A stretch of DNA of 55,341 nucleotides from Colwellia sp. E2M01. Its GTDB lineage: Bacteria > Pseudomonadota > Gammaproteobacteria > Enterobacterales > Alteromonadaceae. The translations under genes and the position numbers were made by a program. Below, in pieces: positions 28,760 through 38,259 of the stretch; position 1 is the stretch's first letter, and the number at the start of each line of letters is the position of its first letter. The stretch spans positions 28,050 through 83,390 of the forward strand of contig NZ_JAHKPR010000010.1 of assembly GCF_018860585.1 (NCBI RefSeq). The letters are read 5' to 3'. The notes beneath the pieces are model-generated. The model did no database searches. It was not told where the DNA came from and saw nothing but the letters and a program-made list of their open reading frames with translations.

Positions 28760-29791
28760 ATGAATATAATTAAATCATTATTATTAATATGTTTAACAAT
28801 AACGTTATCTGCATGTTTCCCAAGTAATCCTTCTAAAAATACGGAAGTATTGTTGCAAGGTCGCACCATGGGGACTACTTATAATATTAAAGTAGTCACA
28901 ACAGAAGAAGAGATTATTGCTCTTAAATTGCAGCAAAAAATTGATGCGGCTTTACAACAAGTTAATCAAGAAATGTCAACTTATCTGCCAAATTCTGAAA
29001 TATCGCTATTTAATAAATCAAGCTCAACTGAGGCTGTTACCGTTTCACCGGGTTTTGCTCGAGTACTTAAAGAATCAATTCGCCTTGGTAAGTTAAGCCA
29101 AGGTAAGCTTGATATTACTGTTGGTCCATTAGTTAACCTTTGGGGCTTTGGTCCTGAGCAACGTCCTGAAAAAATTCCAAGTGATGAACTTTTAAGTACG
29201 ACTAAGCAGCGTATTGGTTTAGATAAATTAATACTTGAAGGTGATCAATTATCGAAAAAAACACCTGATCTCTATATCGACTTATCAACTATTGCTAAAG
29301 GCTATGGAGTTGATGTCGTTGCAGAATTAATTGAAGAGAATGGCTTTACTAACTACTTAGTAGAAATTGGCGGAGAAATGCGTTTAAAAGGCGTGAAACA
29401 TACAGGTGAATTATGGGCTATTGCCATTGAGAAGCCTATTCTTGATCCAAGTGGTGTCGAACGTGCAATTCATCAAGTCGTTATTCCTAAAGATAATGCG
29501 GTAGCAACCTCTGGTGATTATAGAAATTACTTTGAAGTAGAGGGAATGCGCTTTTCACATATAATTGACCCTGATACAGGTAAACCTATTAATCATAATT
29601 TAGTCTCTGTTACCGTGATTGATCCATCTTCAATGACCGCAGATGGCTTATCAACAACGTTAATGGTAATGGGGATGGAGCAAGGTATGCGTTTTGCTAT
29701 TGAAAATGATATTGCTGCTTTGTTTATCGCTAAAACCGATGATGGCTTTGATGAGCAATTTACGGTAAAATTCAAACAATATTTGAAATAA
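28760..29791 (+). CDS. apbE: FAD:protein FMN transferase ApbE (Nqr flavinylation)
   Basis: ApbE attaches FMN from FAD to threonines in S/T-G-A-T motifs, here expected to be those in NqrB and NqrC. The 343-residue protein is a lipoprotein (lipobox LSAC, C19). It contains the family signature QGRTMGTTYNIKV, LDITVGPLVNLWGFGP, IDLSTIAKGYGVD and the metal-binding region TADGLSTTLMVMG. Placement after nqrF and before nqrM supports its role in Nqr maturation. Confidence 0.95.
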   Translation: MNIIKSLLLICLTITLSACFPSNPSKNTEVLLQGRTMGTTYNIKVVTTEEEIIALKLQQKIDAALQQVNQEMSTYLPNSEISLFNKSSSTEAVTVSPGFARVLKESIRLGKLSQGKLDITVGPLVNLWGFGPEQRPEKIPSDELLSTTKQRIGLDKLILEGDQLSKKTPDLYIDLSTIAKGYGVDVVAELIEENGFTNYLVEIGGEMRLKGVKHTGELWAIAIEKPILDPSGVERAIHQVVIPKDNAVATSGDYRNYFEVEGMRFSHIIDPDTGKPINHNLVSVTVIDPSSMTADGLSTTLMVMGMEQGMRFAIENDIAALFIAKTDDGFDEQFTVKFKQYLK

Positions 29792-29911
29792 TAGTCCTGC
29801 TGTTTTTTAATAAAAAATTTGAACCAATGCATTGTTCATTGTGTTGTTTGGTTAACCGTTAAATAAATAAGTCAGTCGATGACGTTAGTAAATTAGTTGA
29901 GAGCAAAAATT

Positions 29912-30142
29912 ATGATGATTTTCCTTATTACCTTCGGTTTCTTCCTTGTTGTTGGTGCAGCTATGGCTGTTGGTTATATATTTCAAAACAGAACCTTAGC
30001 AGGCAGTTGTGGTGGCTTAGCAAGCGTAGGTATTGATAAAGAATGTAACTGTGATAACCCCTGTGAAAAACGTCAAGAACGTGAAAAAAAGGCAGCACTA
30101 CAACTTAACCTTGAATCAAAAATTGATGTAAAAAATTTATAA
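29912..30142 (+). CDS. nqrM: NqrM, Na+-NQR iron-centre maturation protein
   Basis: This is a 76-residue membrane protein of the DUF539/NqrM family, needed for assembly of the NqrD/NqrE iron centre. It has one membrane helix (about residues 3-24) followed by four conserved cysteines, C33, C45, C47 and C51 (GSCGG, KECNCDNPC), and a charged tail. The open frame reaches a TTG at 29897. The ATG at 29912 is chosen because it starts the helix. Two adjacent ATG codons leave a one-residue ambiguity. It follows apbE, as in Vibrio and relatives. Confidence 0.93.
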   Translation: MMIFLITFGFFLVVGAAMAVGYIFQNRTLAGSCGGLASVGIDKECNCDNPCEKRQEREKKAALQLNLESKIDVKNL

Positions 30143-30185
30143 TGCCTTAATTCTATTAACCGTAGGCTTAAGGACGTTATAAATA

Positions 30186-30222
30186 AAAAAGGGTAATGAA
30201 CTAAGTTCATTACCCTTTTTTA
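30186..30222. terminator. Bidirectional terminator between nqrM and dxs
   Basis: An AAAAAAGGGTAATGAACT stem and its complement surround a minimal loop, with an A-run before and a T-run after. It serves both convergent genes. Confidence 0.92.
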
Positions 30223-30241
30223 AATGTTATTGAAGTTGTTT

Positions 30242-32143
30242 TTATAACAAGAATTTATCTATTTTATTAATAATTCCATCGGCATCCAAACCTAACTCTT
30301 GATGAACTTCTTGTTGAGTACCATGTTTAACAAACTGATCAGCAACACCAATATTTAATATACAAACAGGTTTACCTTGTGAAAGTAAGTACTCATTTAC
30401 ACCTGAGCCTGCACCACCTGAAATAGCATTATCTTCAACCGTTACTAATACATCATGCTCGTTAGCTAACGTATTGATAAGATTAATATCTAGTGGTTTA
30501 ACAAAGCGCATATCAACAATTGTTGCGTTAAGTGTTGCTGCGGCCTTTTTGGCTTCGCTTAGCATGGTACCAAAACTTAATATGGCAATACGTTTGTTTG
30601 GCTGTGAATCAGTTGCTTGTACTTTGTCTTCTTGTCTAGTTGAAACAACTAGACCTTTACCTAACTCAATGGTTTCATCAATATTCGGTAATGTTTCACC
30701 GGTGCCACTACCACGCGGGTAACGAACTACACTTGGACTATTTAATTGAAAGCCAGTATTTAACATTAGCTGACATTCACGTTCATTAGATGGTGCCATG
30801 ATAATGATATTAGGAATACAACGTAAAAAGCTTAAATCAAATACACCTTGATGAGTCGCTCCATCTGCGCCAACAATACCGGCTCTGTCAACTGCAAACA
30901 TAACGGGTAAGTTCTGGATAGCTACATCGTGAATGAACTGATCGTAGCCGCGTTGTAAAAAGCTTGAATAAATAGCCACTACTGGTTTTTGTCCGCCAAT
31001 AGCTAAACCTGCTGCATAAGTTACTGCATGTTGTTCAGCTATAGCTACATCAAAGTATTGTTCTGGAAAGCGTCGACTAAACTCCACCATGCCAGAGCCT
31101 TCAGCCATGGCTGGTGTTACCGCAACCAATTTTTTATCAACTTCAGCCGTTTTACATAACCAATCACCGAATATTTTAGAGTATGTCGGTAGGCTTGCTT
31201 TAGATTTAGGTAAAGTGGTCTCTTCAGGGTTAAACTTAGGTACAGCATGGTATTTGATAGGGTCTTGCTCAGCTGCTTGATAGCCTTTACCCTTAGTAGT
31301 TACTACATGTAAAAGTTGCGGGCCTTTTAGGTTACGCATATTTCTGATTGTGGTAACTAAACTATCCACATCGTGACCATCAATTGGACCAATGTAATTA
31401 AAACCTAACTCTTCAAAAAAGGTGCTAGGTACTACCATGCCTTTTAAATGCTCTTCTGCACGACTCGCTAATTCTTTTATTGGTGGCAGGTTATTTAATA
31501 TTTTTTTACTGCTTTCTCTAAAGCCGGTAAAAATACTGCCTGATAATAACTTAGCTAAATGGTTATTTAATGCACCTACATTTTCTGAAATTGACATATC
31601 GTTATCGTTTAAAATAATTAACATGTCTTTTTTTATGTCACCAGCATGATTTAATGCTTCAAATGCCATTCCTGCGGTCATAGCACCATCACCAATTACA
31701 GCGACTGTTTTTCTGTTTTTGCCTTCCTTTTCAGCGGCAACAGCTAAACCTAAGGCGGCTGAAATAGACGTACTTGAGTGACCAACGCTTAAAGTGTCGT
31801 ATTCACTTTCTTCGCGCCAAGGAAAAGGATGTAACCCATCTTTTTGTCTGATGGTATGTAATTGGTCGCGTCTTCCCGTTAATATTTTATGTGGGTAAGC
31901 TTGATGACCAACATCCCAAATTAAATGATCAAAAGGGGTGTTGTAGACATAATGTAAAGCAACAGTAAGCTCTATTGTGCCTAAACCTGAAGCAAAGTGA
32001 CCACTACTTTTACTCACGGAACTTAATAAAAAACTACGTAACTCATTACTCACACGGGTGAGTTTTTCTTGCGGCATATTGCGCAATTCGCCAGGTAGGT
32101 TAATCTGCGAAAGTAAAGGATAGTTAGCTAAATTCGTGGTCAT
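30242..32143 (-). CDS. dxs: 1-deoxy-D-xylulose-5-phosphate synthase
   Basis: Dxs condenses pyruvate and glyceraldehyde 3-phosphate, using thiamine diphosphate, in the first step of the MEP pathway. The 633-residue protein has the thiamine-binding [18 protein letters not shown], the N-terminal HVGHQ-like [13 protein letters not shown], the central transketolase pyrimidine-binding domain with the catalytic Glu in [13 protein letters not shown], and the C-terminal transketolase domain. It is full length. It is the last gene of the minus-strand operon xseB-ispA-dxs, about 110 bases after ispA. Confidence 0.97.
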   Translation of the reverse strand: MTTNLANYPLLSQINLPGELRNMPQEKLTRVSNELRSFLLSSVSKSSGHFASGLGTIELTVALHYVYNTPFDHLIWDVGHQAYPHKILTGRRDQLHTIRQKDGLHPFPWREESEYDTLSVGHSSTSISAALGLAVAAEKEGKNRKTVAVIGDGAMTAGMAFEALNHAGDIKKDMLIILNDNDMSISENVGALNNHLAKLLSGSIFTGFRESSKKILNNLPPIKELASRAEEHLKGMVVPSTFFEELGFNYIGPIDGHDVDSLVTTIRNMRNLKGPQLLHVVTTKGKGYQAAEQDPIKYHAVPKFNPEETTLPKSKASLPTYSKIFGDWLCKTAEVDKKLVAVTPAMAEGSGMVEFSRRFPEQYFDVAIAEQHAVTYAAGLAIGGQKPVVAIYSSFLQRGYDQFIHDVAIQNLPVMFAVDRAGIVGADGATHQGVFDLSFLRCIPNIIIMAPSNERECQLMLNTGFQLNSPSVVRYPRGSGTGETLPNIDETIELGKGLVVSTRQEDKVQATDSQPNKRIAILSFGTMLSEAKKAAATLNATIVDMRFVKPLDINLINTLANEHDVLVTVEDNAISGGAGSGVNEYLLSQGKPVCILNIGVADQFVKHGTQQEVHQELGLDADGIINKIDKFLL

Positions 32144-32253
32144 AGTGCGTCTAATAGTATGTCTATTGATAATTATTATAATTTTTAACGTGTTAGCTAA
32201 TTATAAGGAGATTCCCAGTAATATGCTTAAATACAGTACAGTGTATAGCTTAT

Positions 32254-33156
32254 TTAATGACTGCGTTTCACGATAAAGTTAGCAAAATTTGCTAAGGATT
32301 GCGTATTGTAAGGCAATCTTGCCAAAGCTTGAAGCGCTTGTTGTAATAAGTTTTCAGCTTTGTCTTGTGCGCCTTGTAAACCTAGAAGTGCAGGGTAAGT
32401 GCTTTTGTCTGCAGCAACATCAGATCCCACAGGTTTACCAAGCTCTTCTTCAGTAGATGTTAAGTCAATAATATCATCTTGAACTTGATACGCTAAACCA
32501 ATAAGTTGTGCGTACTCACTTAATATTATTTTATGTTCATCGGTAACCAAGTCACTACATTCAGTAGGCATTAATACCGCTGCTTCAAGTAAAGCACCTG
32601 TTTTTAATGAATGTAAAACTTCTAAGTCAGTTAATGAAATACTTTTTCCGGTAGCGGCTAAATCAAGCGCTTGCCCGCCACACATTCCTTGGTAGCCTGA
32701 TGCGCGTACTAATTGTTGCACTAGTTTAAGTTGTACCGGTGTTTTTAAAGTGTTTGTTGATAACGAAAAAGTATGATTAGCTAAAATATCAAATGCTAAT
32801 GTTTGTAATGCATCACCTGCTAAAATAGCTGTAGCTTCATCAAAAGCTTTATGACAAGTAGGCTTGCCGCGTCTTAAATCGTCATTATCCATTGCCGGTA
32901 AATCATCATGAAGCAGTGAATAAGCATGAATACATTCAAGCGCACCTGCAACCGCATCAATTTCTTTTACATCAACAGCTATTGCTTCACCTGTTATATA
33001 AGCAAGGTAAGGGCGCATACGTTTGCCGCCAATAAGCAAGCCATAACGCATAGCTTCAAGCAATTTGGGGTCATTAATAGTTAAACTATCGATTTTTTCA
33101 GCTAAAAAGTTATTGATACGTTGTTGATAATGTTCATAAGAAATCAAAGTTGTCAT
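32254..33156 (-). CDS. ispA: (2E,6E)-farnesyl diphosphate synthase IspA
   Basis: IspA adds two isopentenyl units in turn to dimethylallyl diphosphate, giving farnesyl diphosphate. The 300-residue protein has the first aspartate-rich motif in LLHDDLPAMDNDD (about residues 82-94) and the second in QVQDDIIDLTSTEE (about 221-234), plus the GGKRMRPYL substrate-binding loop. Its start overlaps the last base of the xseB stop codon, so it is translationally coupled. Together with dxs, ispD and ispF it covers much of isoprenoid synthesis in this window. Confidence 0.96.
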   Translation of the reverse strand: MTTLISYEHYQQRINNFLAEKIDSLTINDPKLLEAMRYGLLIGGKRMRPYLAYITGEAIAVDVKEIDAVAGALECIHAYSLLHDDLPAMDNDDLRRGKPTCHKAFDEATAILAGDALQTLAFDILANHTFSLSTNTLKTPVQLKLVQQLVRASGYQGMCGGQALDLAATGKSISLTDLEVLHSLKTGALLEAAVLMPTECSDLVTDEHKIILSEYAQLIGLAYQVQDDIIDLTSTEEELGKPVGSDVAADKSTYPALLGLQGAQDKAENLLQQALQALARLPYNTQSLANFANFIVKRSH

Positions 33157-33404
33157 TAATCTTCGCCTGTAGCACTATCAAAGTCTGTTAATTGTGCATT
33201 ACCATTTTTTTCTAGTAAAATTTTAACTTTTTGTTCAGCTGTTTGTAATTTCACCTGACTTAACTGACTAAGGTTTAAGCCTCGTTCAAACAATGCCATT
33301 GACTCTTCTAGGTTTAAATCACCTTGTTCTAAGCTTTGGACTATGGTGTCCAGTTCATTTAATGATTCTTCAAAAGAGAGGTTTTCTAATTTCTTTTTAG
33401 CCAT
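33156..33404 (-). CDS. xseB: Exodeoxyribonuclease VII small subunit
   Basis: XseB joins XseA to make exonuclease VII, which degrades single-stranded DNA. The 82-residue product is typical: LENLSFEESLNELDTIVQSLEQGDLNLEE is the diagnostic family stretch, forming a coiled coil. The frame is open to 33422, but the ATG at 33404 (MAKKKLENL) matches family starts. The xseA gene is not in this window. The gene order xseB-ispA-dxs is conserved in gammaproteobacteria. Confidence 0.93.
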   Translation of the reverse strand: MAKKKLENLSFEESLNELDTIVQSLEQGDLNLEESMALFERGLNLSQLSQVKLQTAEQKVKILLEKNGNAQLTDFDSATGED

Positions 33405-33465
33405 GATTATTGCTCTAAGCACTTAACGATGAATGAATGGAGGGCAAACTTACCTTAGCTTGCTA

Positions 33466-33488
33466 CTCCGGTCAATTGACCTACGGAG
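33466..33488. promoter_or_regulatory. Palindromic element between xseB and pomA
   Basis: A perfect 12-base palindrome, GGTCAATTGACC (33470-33481), is extended by CTCC on the left and GGAG on the right with a 3-base offset. It sits in the divergent region between the xseB and pomA operons. It could be a regulator-binding site; no regulator is assigned. Confidence 0.45.
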
Positions 33489-33700
33489 AATATTGTTCAA
33501 CAAATATTTTAACATTAGTGTTAAGTTATTGACACAACGGGCGATAATAAACTTATATGCGTATTTTTTATTGAACTGCTATTTATTCGGTATATGTAAG
33601 ATATCACTTGGTTAATAGTGAATAATTTGTACATAATGTACTATTCTTTTAAAGAAGTACTGTTTTCAAGCGCTATCTATTTGTTGTTTAGGAGAGTTTT

Positions 33701-34465
33701 GTGGATTTAGCTACATTAGTTGGTATTTTAGGCGCCATAGGTTTATTGATAATGGCGATGGTGTTATCTGGCGATATTATGATGTTTGCAGATACCCAGT
33801 CAGTAATTATTGTTTTTGGCGGTTCACTTTTTATTGTTTTAGCTAATTTCAGCATAGGGCAATTTTTTGGTATTGGTAAAATTATTGCTAAAGCATTCAT
33901 GTTTAAAATAGAGCAACCTGAAGAGTTAATTCAAAAAGCTGTTGATATGGCTGATGCCGCCCGTAAAGGGGGGTTTTTAGCACTAGAAGAAGCCGAAATT
34001 TCTAATGCTTTTATGCAAAAAGGGGTTGATATGCTCGTTGATGGGCACGATGCCGATGTGGTGCGAGCTACTATGCAAAAAGATATTAATTTAACGACAG
34101 AGCGCCATGAAAAAGGTGCTAGTATGATGATGGCACTTGCTGATGTCGCCCCCGCAATGGGAATGATAGGTACACTTATCGGCTTAGTTGCTATGTTATC
34201 GAATATGGATGACCCTAAATCTATTGGTCCTGCAATGGCGGTTGCGTTATTAACTACGTTATATGGTGCCTTTCTAGCGAATGTTATTGCCATTCCTATT
34301 GCGTCGAAGTTAAAACTTCGTATGGCTGAAGAAAAAATGAACCAAGAATTAGTGCTTGATGCGGTTTTAGGTATTCAAGATGGCCAAAACCCCCGCGTCA
34401 TCGAAGGCTTACTAAGAAATTACTTAGCCGAAAGTAAACGAAAAATAGATACCACAGAAGAATAA
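33701..34465 (+). CDS. pomA: Flagellar stator protein PomA (Na+-driven)
   Basis: PomA forms the outer pentamer of the flagellar stator and interacts with the rotor. The 254-residue protein has four membrane helices (about 2-24, 33-51, 148-170, 180-200), a cytoplasmic loop between the second and third, and the family stretch DVAPAMGMIGTLIGLVAML. The start is a GTG with AGGAG ahead of it. Na+ rather than H+ specificity is supported by similarity to PomA/MotP-type proteins and by the Na+-NQR in the same window, but not proven by the sequence alone. Confidence 0.93.
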   Translation: MDLATLVGILGAIGLLIMAMVLSGDIMMFADTQSVIIVFGGSLFIVLANFSIGQFFGIGKIIAKAFMFKIEQPEELIQKAVDMADAARKGGFLALEEAEISNAFMQKGVDMLVDGHDADVVRATMQKDINLTTERHEKGASMMMALADVAPAMGMIGTLIGLVAMLSNMDDPKSIGPAMAVALLTTLYGAFLANVIAIPIASKLKLRMAEEKMNQELVLDAVLGIQDGQNPRVIEGLLRNYLAESKRKIDTTEE

Positions 34466-34478
34466 CAGGAGTAAACGT

Positions 34479-34553
34479 ATGTTATTCATACTCGGTAGAT
34501 TTATTGTCAACACCTTAGTATTCACAGTAGTTAACAGGAGGGCGCATGGCTGA
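34479..34553 (+). CDS. Possible 24-residue leader peptide between pomA and pomB
   Basis: An ATG with a good ribosome binding site (AGGAG, 7 bases upstream) opens a 24-codon frame. It reads through the pomB ribosome binding site and stops 8 bases inside pomB (overlap 34546-34553). The peptide is hydrophobic at first (MLFILGRFIVNTLVFTVV), then basic. It may be a coupling device that keeps ribosomes near the pomB start, or chance. There is no homology evidence. Confidence 0.35.
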   Translation: MLFILGRFIVNTLVFTVVNRRAHG

Positions 34554-35499
34554 GCAAAAATGTAAGTGTCCACCTCCAGGGTTACCTGCATGGATGGGAA
34601 CCTTTGCTGATTTAATGTCTCTTTTGATGTGTTTTTTTGTTCTACTTTTATCCTTCTCAGAAATGGACGTTCTAAAGTTTAAACAAATTGCTGGCTCAAT
34701 GAAGTTTGCTTTTGGCGTACAGAATAAAATTGAAGTAAAAGATATCCCTAAAGGCACGAGTATTATCGCGCAAGAATTCCGCCCTGGAAAACCAGAGCCA
34801 ACGCCTATTGAAGTTATACAACAACAAACTATGGAAATGACCCAACAAATGCTTGAGTTTCAAGCGGGTAATGAAGCATCAGCGGGTGGTCGCCAAGAGC
34901 AACGTGGCACTGAACGTGGCGGACAGGCACAAAATACCGAAGATGCGCTATCACAACAAGCGATTGAACAAGCTAAACAAGATCTAGAAGAAGCATCACA
35001 AGAGCAAGTTAATGAGTTAGTTAAAAAAATTGCCGACCAACTTGAAGAGCAAATTCAAGATGGGGCAATAGAATTAGAATCTTTAGGCCAGCAAGTTATT
35101 ATTCGTATTCGTGAAAATGGCTCATTTCCATCGGGATCTGCATTTTTACAACCTAAATTCTGGCCTGTTATTCGAGAAATTGGTGAGCTATTAAATACTA
35201 TTCCCGGTGAAATTATGGTGTCAGGTAATACAGATAATTATGGTGTTGATTCTGAGCTGTTTACCTCTAATTGGGATTTATCAAGTAAACGCGCGGTTGC
35301 TATTGCCCACCAATTAATTAAAGTGCCAGGCTTTGACCCAACAAGGTTAGTGGTTGCCGGTCATGCCGATACTAGGCCTTTAGTTCCTAATACTAACGCA
35401 CTAAATCGCCGTCGTAATCGTCGTGTTGAAATAGCCATAAACCAAGGTAAAGCTAAAGAAACTGAGCGTATAGGTTTAACTGAAGATGCAGCTAATTAG
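34546..35499 (+). CDS. pomB: Flagellar stator protein PomB
   Basis: PomB is the ion-conducting, peptidoglycan-anchored half of the stator. The 317-residue protein has one membrane helix (about 18-38) with the essential aspartate at D22 in FADLMSLLMCFFVLLLSF. A Gln/Glu-rich plug and linker region follows (about 85-165), then an OmpA-like peptidoglycan-binding domain (about 185-300) with SGNTDN, GHADTRPL and NRRRNRRVEI. The ATG follows a strong GGAGG. The linker is rich in Gln. Na+ coupling is inferred from family resemblance. Confidence 0.94.
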   Translation: MAEQKCKCPPPGLPAWMGTFADLMSLLMCFFVLLLSFSEMDVLKFKQIAGSMKFAFGVQNKIEVKDIPKGTSIIAQEFRPGKPEPTPIEVIQQQTMEMTQQMLEFQAGNEASAGGRQEQRGTERGGQAQNTEDALSQQAIEQAKQDLEEASQEQVNELVKKIADQLEEQIQDGAIELESLGQQVIIRIRENGSFPSGSAFLQPKFWPVIREIGELLNTIPGEIMVSGNTDNYGVDSELFTSNWDLSSKRAVAIAHQLIKVPGFDPTRLVVAGHADTRPLVPNTNALNRRRNRRVEIAINQGKAKETERIGLTEDAAN

Positions 35500-35595
35500 C
35501 TGCTAATTAGTCATAAGTTGCCGGCTTATTACTAATAGCAACGGATAATTGTATAAGCGAACGGTAAAATTTAAAAAAAGACAAAAAAAATAGTG

Positions 35596-35601
35596 TATAA
35601 T
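35596..35601 (+). promoter_or_regulatory. Likely -10 box of the thiI promoter
   Basis: A perfect TATAAT is followed by a GC-rich CCGCGCC discriminator, 40 bases before the thiI start. No clear -35 is visible in the A-rich upstream stretch. A GC-rich discriminator is a feature of growth-rate-controlled promoters. Confidence 0.55.
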
Positions 35602-35640
35602 CCGCGCCATTATTTTTTTGTCTTTTTTAGGTTATAACCG

Positions 35641-37095
35641 ATGAAATTTATCGTTAAACTGCAGTCTGAGATCACCATTAAATCTCGCCCCGTTCGTAAA
35701 CGTTTTACTAAAATATTAGAGTCGAACATTAAAAATGTTTTACGTCGTATTGACGAACAAGTCACTACTCGTATGAACTGGGATAATGTTGAAGTTAATA
35801 CCAAAGACAACTCGCCAGAAAACCGTGAACGTTTAATTAATGGACTTAAGTGTATACCCGGCATTCCAACGTTTTTAGAAGTACAGCAAAGTGAATTTAC
35901 AGATGTTCATGACATTTATGAAAAAACCTTAGCGATACACGCAAAAACGATTGAAAATAAAACTTTTTGTGTTCGTGCTAAACGTACCGGAACACATGAT
36001 TTTAAATCATTAACTGTTGAGCAATATGTCGGCGGCGGTTTAAACCAAGCGGTTGCAAGCGCAAAAGTTAAATTAACTAAGCCAGATGTAACTATTCGTA
36101 TAGAAATTAAAAATAAAGACTTATTTATTGTTACTGAACGTCATATTGGTTTGGGTGGTTTTCCTATTGCTACTCAAGAAGACGTTTTATCATTAATGTC
36201 GGGTGGCTTTGACTCTGGTGTTTCAAGTTACCAAATGATCAAAAAAGGGGCGCGTACTCATTACTGTTTCTTTAACTTGGGTGGATCTGCGCACGAAGTT
36301 GGCGTTAAGCAAATCAGCTACTATTTATGGGACAAGTTTGGCTCGTCGCATAAAGTTAAGTTCTTCGCTGTAGATTTTGAACCTGTTGTTGCTGAAATAT
36401 TAGAAAACGTTGAAAACAGCCAAATGGGTGTTGTACTAAAACGTATGATGGTACGCGCCGCAACTAAAATTGCCGAGCGAGGTAAAATACAAGCGCTTGT
36501 TACTGGTGAAAGTTTAGGTCAGGTTTCAAGCCAAACCCTAACCAACTTAAATGTAATAAACAAAGTAACCGATACTCTTATCTTGCGTCCGCTAGCAGCT
36601 TACGACAAACAAGATATTATTGATATTGCCCGTAATATTGGTACTGAAGACTTCTCAAAAACTATTCCTGAATACTGTGGTGTTATTTCGAAAAAACCTA
36701 CCGTTAAAGCAGTATTATCTAAAGTTGAAGAAGAAGAAGGTAACTTTAACTTTGATGTTTTAGACAAGGTGGTTAGTGAAACGCGTGTTTATGATATTCG
36801 CGATATAGGTACTGAAACCGAAGAAGAAATTCGCGCCGTAGACTTGGTTGAAAATATCCCAACCGATGCAGTAATTGTTGATATTCGTAGTCCTGAAGAA
36901 GAAGAAGACAAACCTTTAGAATTAGATAATGTTGAAATAAAACACATACCGTTTTACAAGTTAGCTACTCAGTTTGGTGATTTAGATATGTCGAAAGAAT
37001 ATTTACTATATTGCGATCACGGTGTAATGAGTAAACTACAAGCTTTATACTTACTTGATAACGGCTTTAAAAACGTTAAAGTTTACCGTCCATAA
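35641..37095 (+). CDS. thiI: tRNA 4-thiouridine synthase ThiI
   Basis: ThiI adenylates uridine 8 of tRNA and transfers sulphur to make 4-thiouridine; it also supplies sulphur for the thiamine thiazole. The 484-residue protein has a THUMP domain (about 60-165), the PP-loop [14 protein letters not shown] near residue 186, and a C-terminal rhodanese domain with the persulphide cysteine at about C458 in [11 protein letters not shown]. The disulphide partner is probably the cysteine in [11 protein letters not shown]. The long E. coli-type form is complete, so both functions are possible. Confidence 0.96.
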   Translation: MKFIVKLQSEITIKSRPVRKRFTKILESNIKNVLRRIDEQVTTRMNWDNVEVNTKDNSPENRERLINGLKCIPGIPTFLEVQQSEFTDVHDIYEKTLAIHAKTIENKTFCVRAKRTGTHDFKSLTVEQYVGGGLNQAVASAKVKLTKPDVTIRIEIKNKDLFIVTERHIGLGGFPIATQEDVLSLMSGGFDSGVSSYQMIKKGARTHYCFFNLGGSAHEVGVKQISYYLWDKFGSSHKVKFFAVDFEPVVAEILENVENSQMGVVLKRMMVRAATKIAERGKIQALVTGESLGQVSSQTLTNLNVINKVTDTLILRPLAAYDKQDIIDIARNIGTEDFSKTIPEYCGVISKKPTVKAVLSKVEEEEGNFNFDVLDKVVSETRVYDIRDIGTETEEEIRAVDLVENIPTDAVIVDIRSPEEEEDKPLELDNVEIKHIPFYKLATQFGDLDMSKEYLLYCDHGVMSKLQALYLLDNGFKNVKVYRP

Positions 37096-37133
37096 CAGTT
37101 AGTTATAGCTGACAATATATCATCGATGTACAA

Positions 37134-37163
37134 ACGTAGGCGGGAATTTATTCCCGCTTTTTT
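37134..37163 (+). terminator. Terminator of thiI, also a copy of a dispersed repeat
   Basis: GCGGGAAT and ATTCCCGC form a stem with a two-base loop, followed by six T. The sequence from 37134 to 37159 matches a copy at 45100-45125 in 23 of 26 positions, so it belongs to a repeat family as well as acting as a terminator. Confidence 0.85.
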
Positions 37164-37202
37164 GTGCGCGAATTAATACTCACGAATGATTAATCACAAA
37201 GC

Positions 37203-38219
37203 TTATTGATATTCACTAAGAGATTTAACCGCTTGCCACATTCGAGTATTTTCAGGAGTAGCAATATTGTGCTTTTCTCCTAAACGGTGAATGTAACCGT
37301 TGATATAATCTATCTCAGTTGATTTACCTGCTAACACATCACAGCGCATAGATGAGCAATTTTGTGCCGTTGCTTTAGCGACATTTCTTACAATTTCTTG
37401 CAACTCAGCTAATGATAAATTAATCTCCTCAGCTTTACTTACTGCTACAATTTCAGCCAATATATAATTTACTTGCTCAGAAAATTGCTCATTGTTTACT
37501 TCGCCATTATCCAAACCATTAATTGCTGTTATTGGGTTTATCACACAGTTAATTGCTAACTTTAGCCACTGTTTTTCTATTATATCTTGATGGAAAGTAA
37601 CACTAGGTAAGGCTGTATTTAGTAATGCCGTGAGTTGCTGTTGTTCAATGGCGGTTAATTCGTCAGCCAAACGTCTGTTGACTTGACCTATATCACTTCG
37701 CCCTAACCCTGTATGAGTTATATTTAGTGGAGAGTTTCGTAAACTACCGTGTGTAGTTAACATGGTCAGTATTCGCTGTGATTTTGGCAGTAAATTAACA
37801 ACTTCTTCAACCGCTCCCATTCCATTATGAGCGAGAATAATAATGCAGTTAGGTGAAAGTTGTTTGGCTATGTTTTTTATCGCAGCTGCTATTTGGTATG
37901 ACTTTACGCATAGCAAAATAATATCAGCAATAGCTATATCAGCTGTTTCACTATACCTAAGTGGGTAGCTTTTACCCTGTACCTTTTCTGACGGTATTTC
38001 TTGATAAGAGGTAAAGTGGTAGTTTGTTAGGTGTGCTTGACCAACATTTTTATTTTTATGAGTTAGCCCTTGTTTAGAAGTAAGTAAAGTTACTGAGTTT
38101 TTAAAAGAAAATTTAGCTTGGGACAAATGATGATACCAAAGTAAACCAATGGCACCTTGACCAACCACTACAATATTACTGAATGGAATTACTGAGAGAG
38201 TACTTGTTTGATTTGTCAT
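37203..38219 (-). CDS. 2-dehydropantoate 2-reductase family protein (PanE/ApbA)
   Basis: This family reduces ketopantoate to pantoate with NADPH in pantothenate synthesis. The 338-residue protein has the Rossmann glycine motif VVGQGAIGLLW near residues 12-22, an intermediate region with CVKSYQ, and the catalytic lysine in IEKQWLKLAINCVINPITA. The C-terminal domain includes CSSMRCDVLAGKSTEIDYINGY, typical of PanE. It is somewhat longer than E. coli PanE (303 residues). Several paralogues of this family exist, so true ketopantoate reductase activity is likely but not certain. The vanZ-like gene lies upstream on the same strand. Confidence 0.88.
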   Translation of the reverse strand: MTNQTSTLSVIPFSNIVVVGQGAIGLLWYHHLSQAKFSFKNSVTLLTSKQGLTHKNKNVGQAHLTNYHFTSYQEIPSEKVQGKSYPLRYSETADIAIADIILLCVKSYQIAAAIKNIAKQLSPNCIIILAHNGMGAVEEVVNLLPKSQRILTMLTTHGSLRNSPLNITHTGLGRSDIGQVNRRLADELTAIEQQQLTALLNTALPSVTFHQDIIEKQWLKLAINCVINPITAINGLDNGEVNNEQFSEQVNYILAEIVAVSKAEEINLSLAELQEIVRNVAKATAQNCSSMRCDVLAGKSTEIDYINGYIHRLGEKHNIATPENTRMWQAVKSLSEYQ

Positions 38220-38259
38220 GCTCTAACCTATACTAATAACCGGCTTTATTTGTAGCTTA

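Noticed and set aside
33931..34293. 120-codon minus-strand frame opposite pomA
   Set aside because: Antisense shadow of a well-conserved coding region; Ala-, Ser- and Ile-rich, with no motif.
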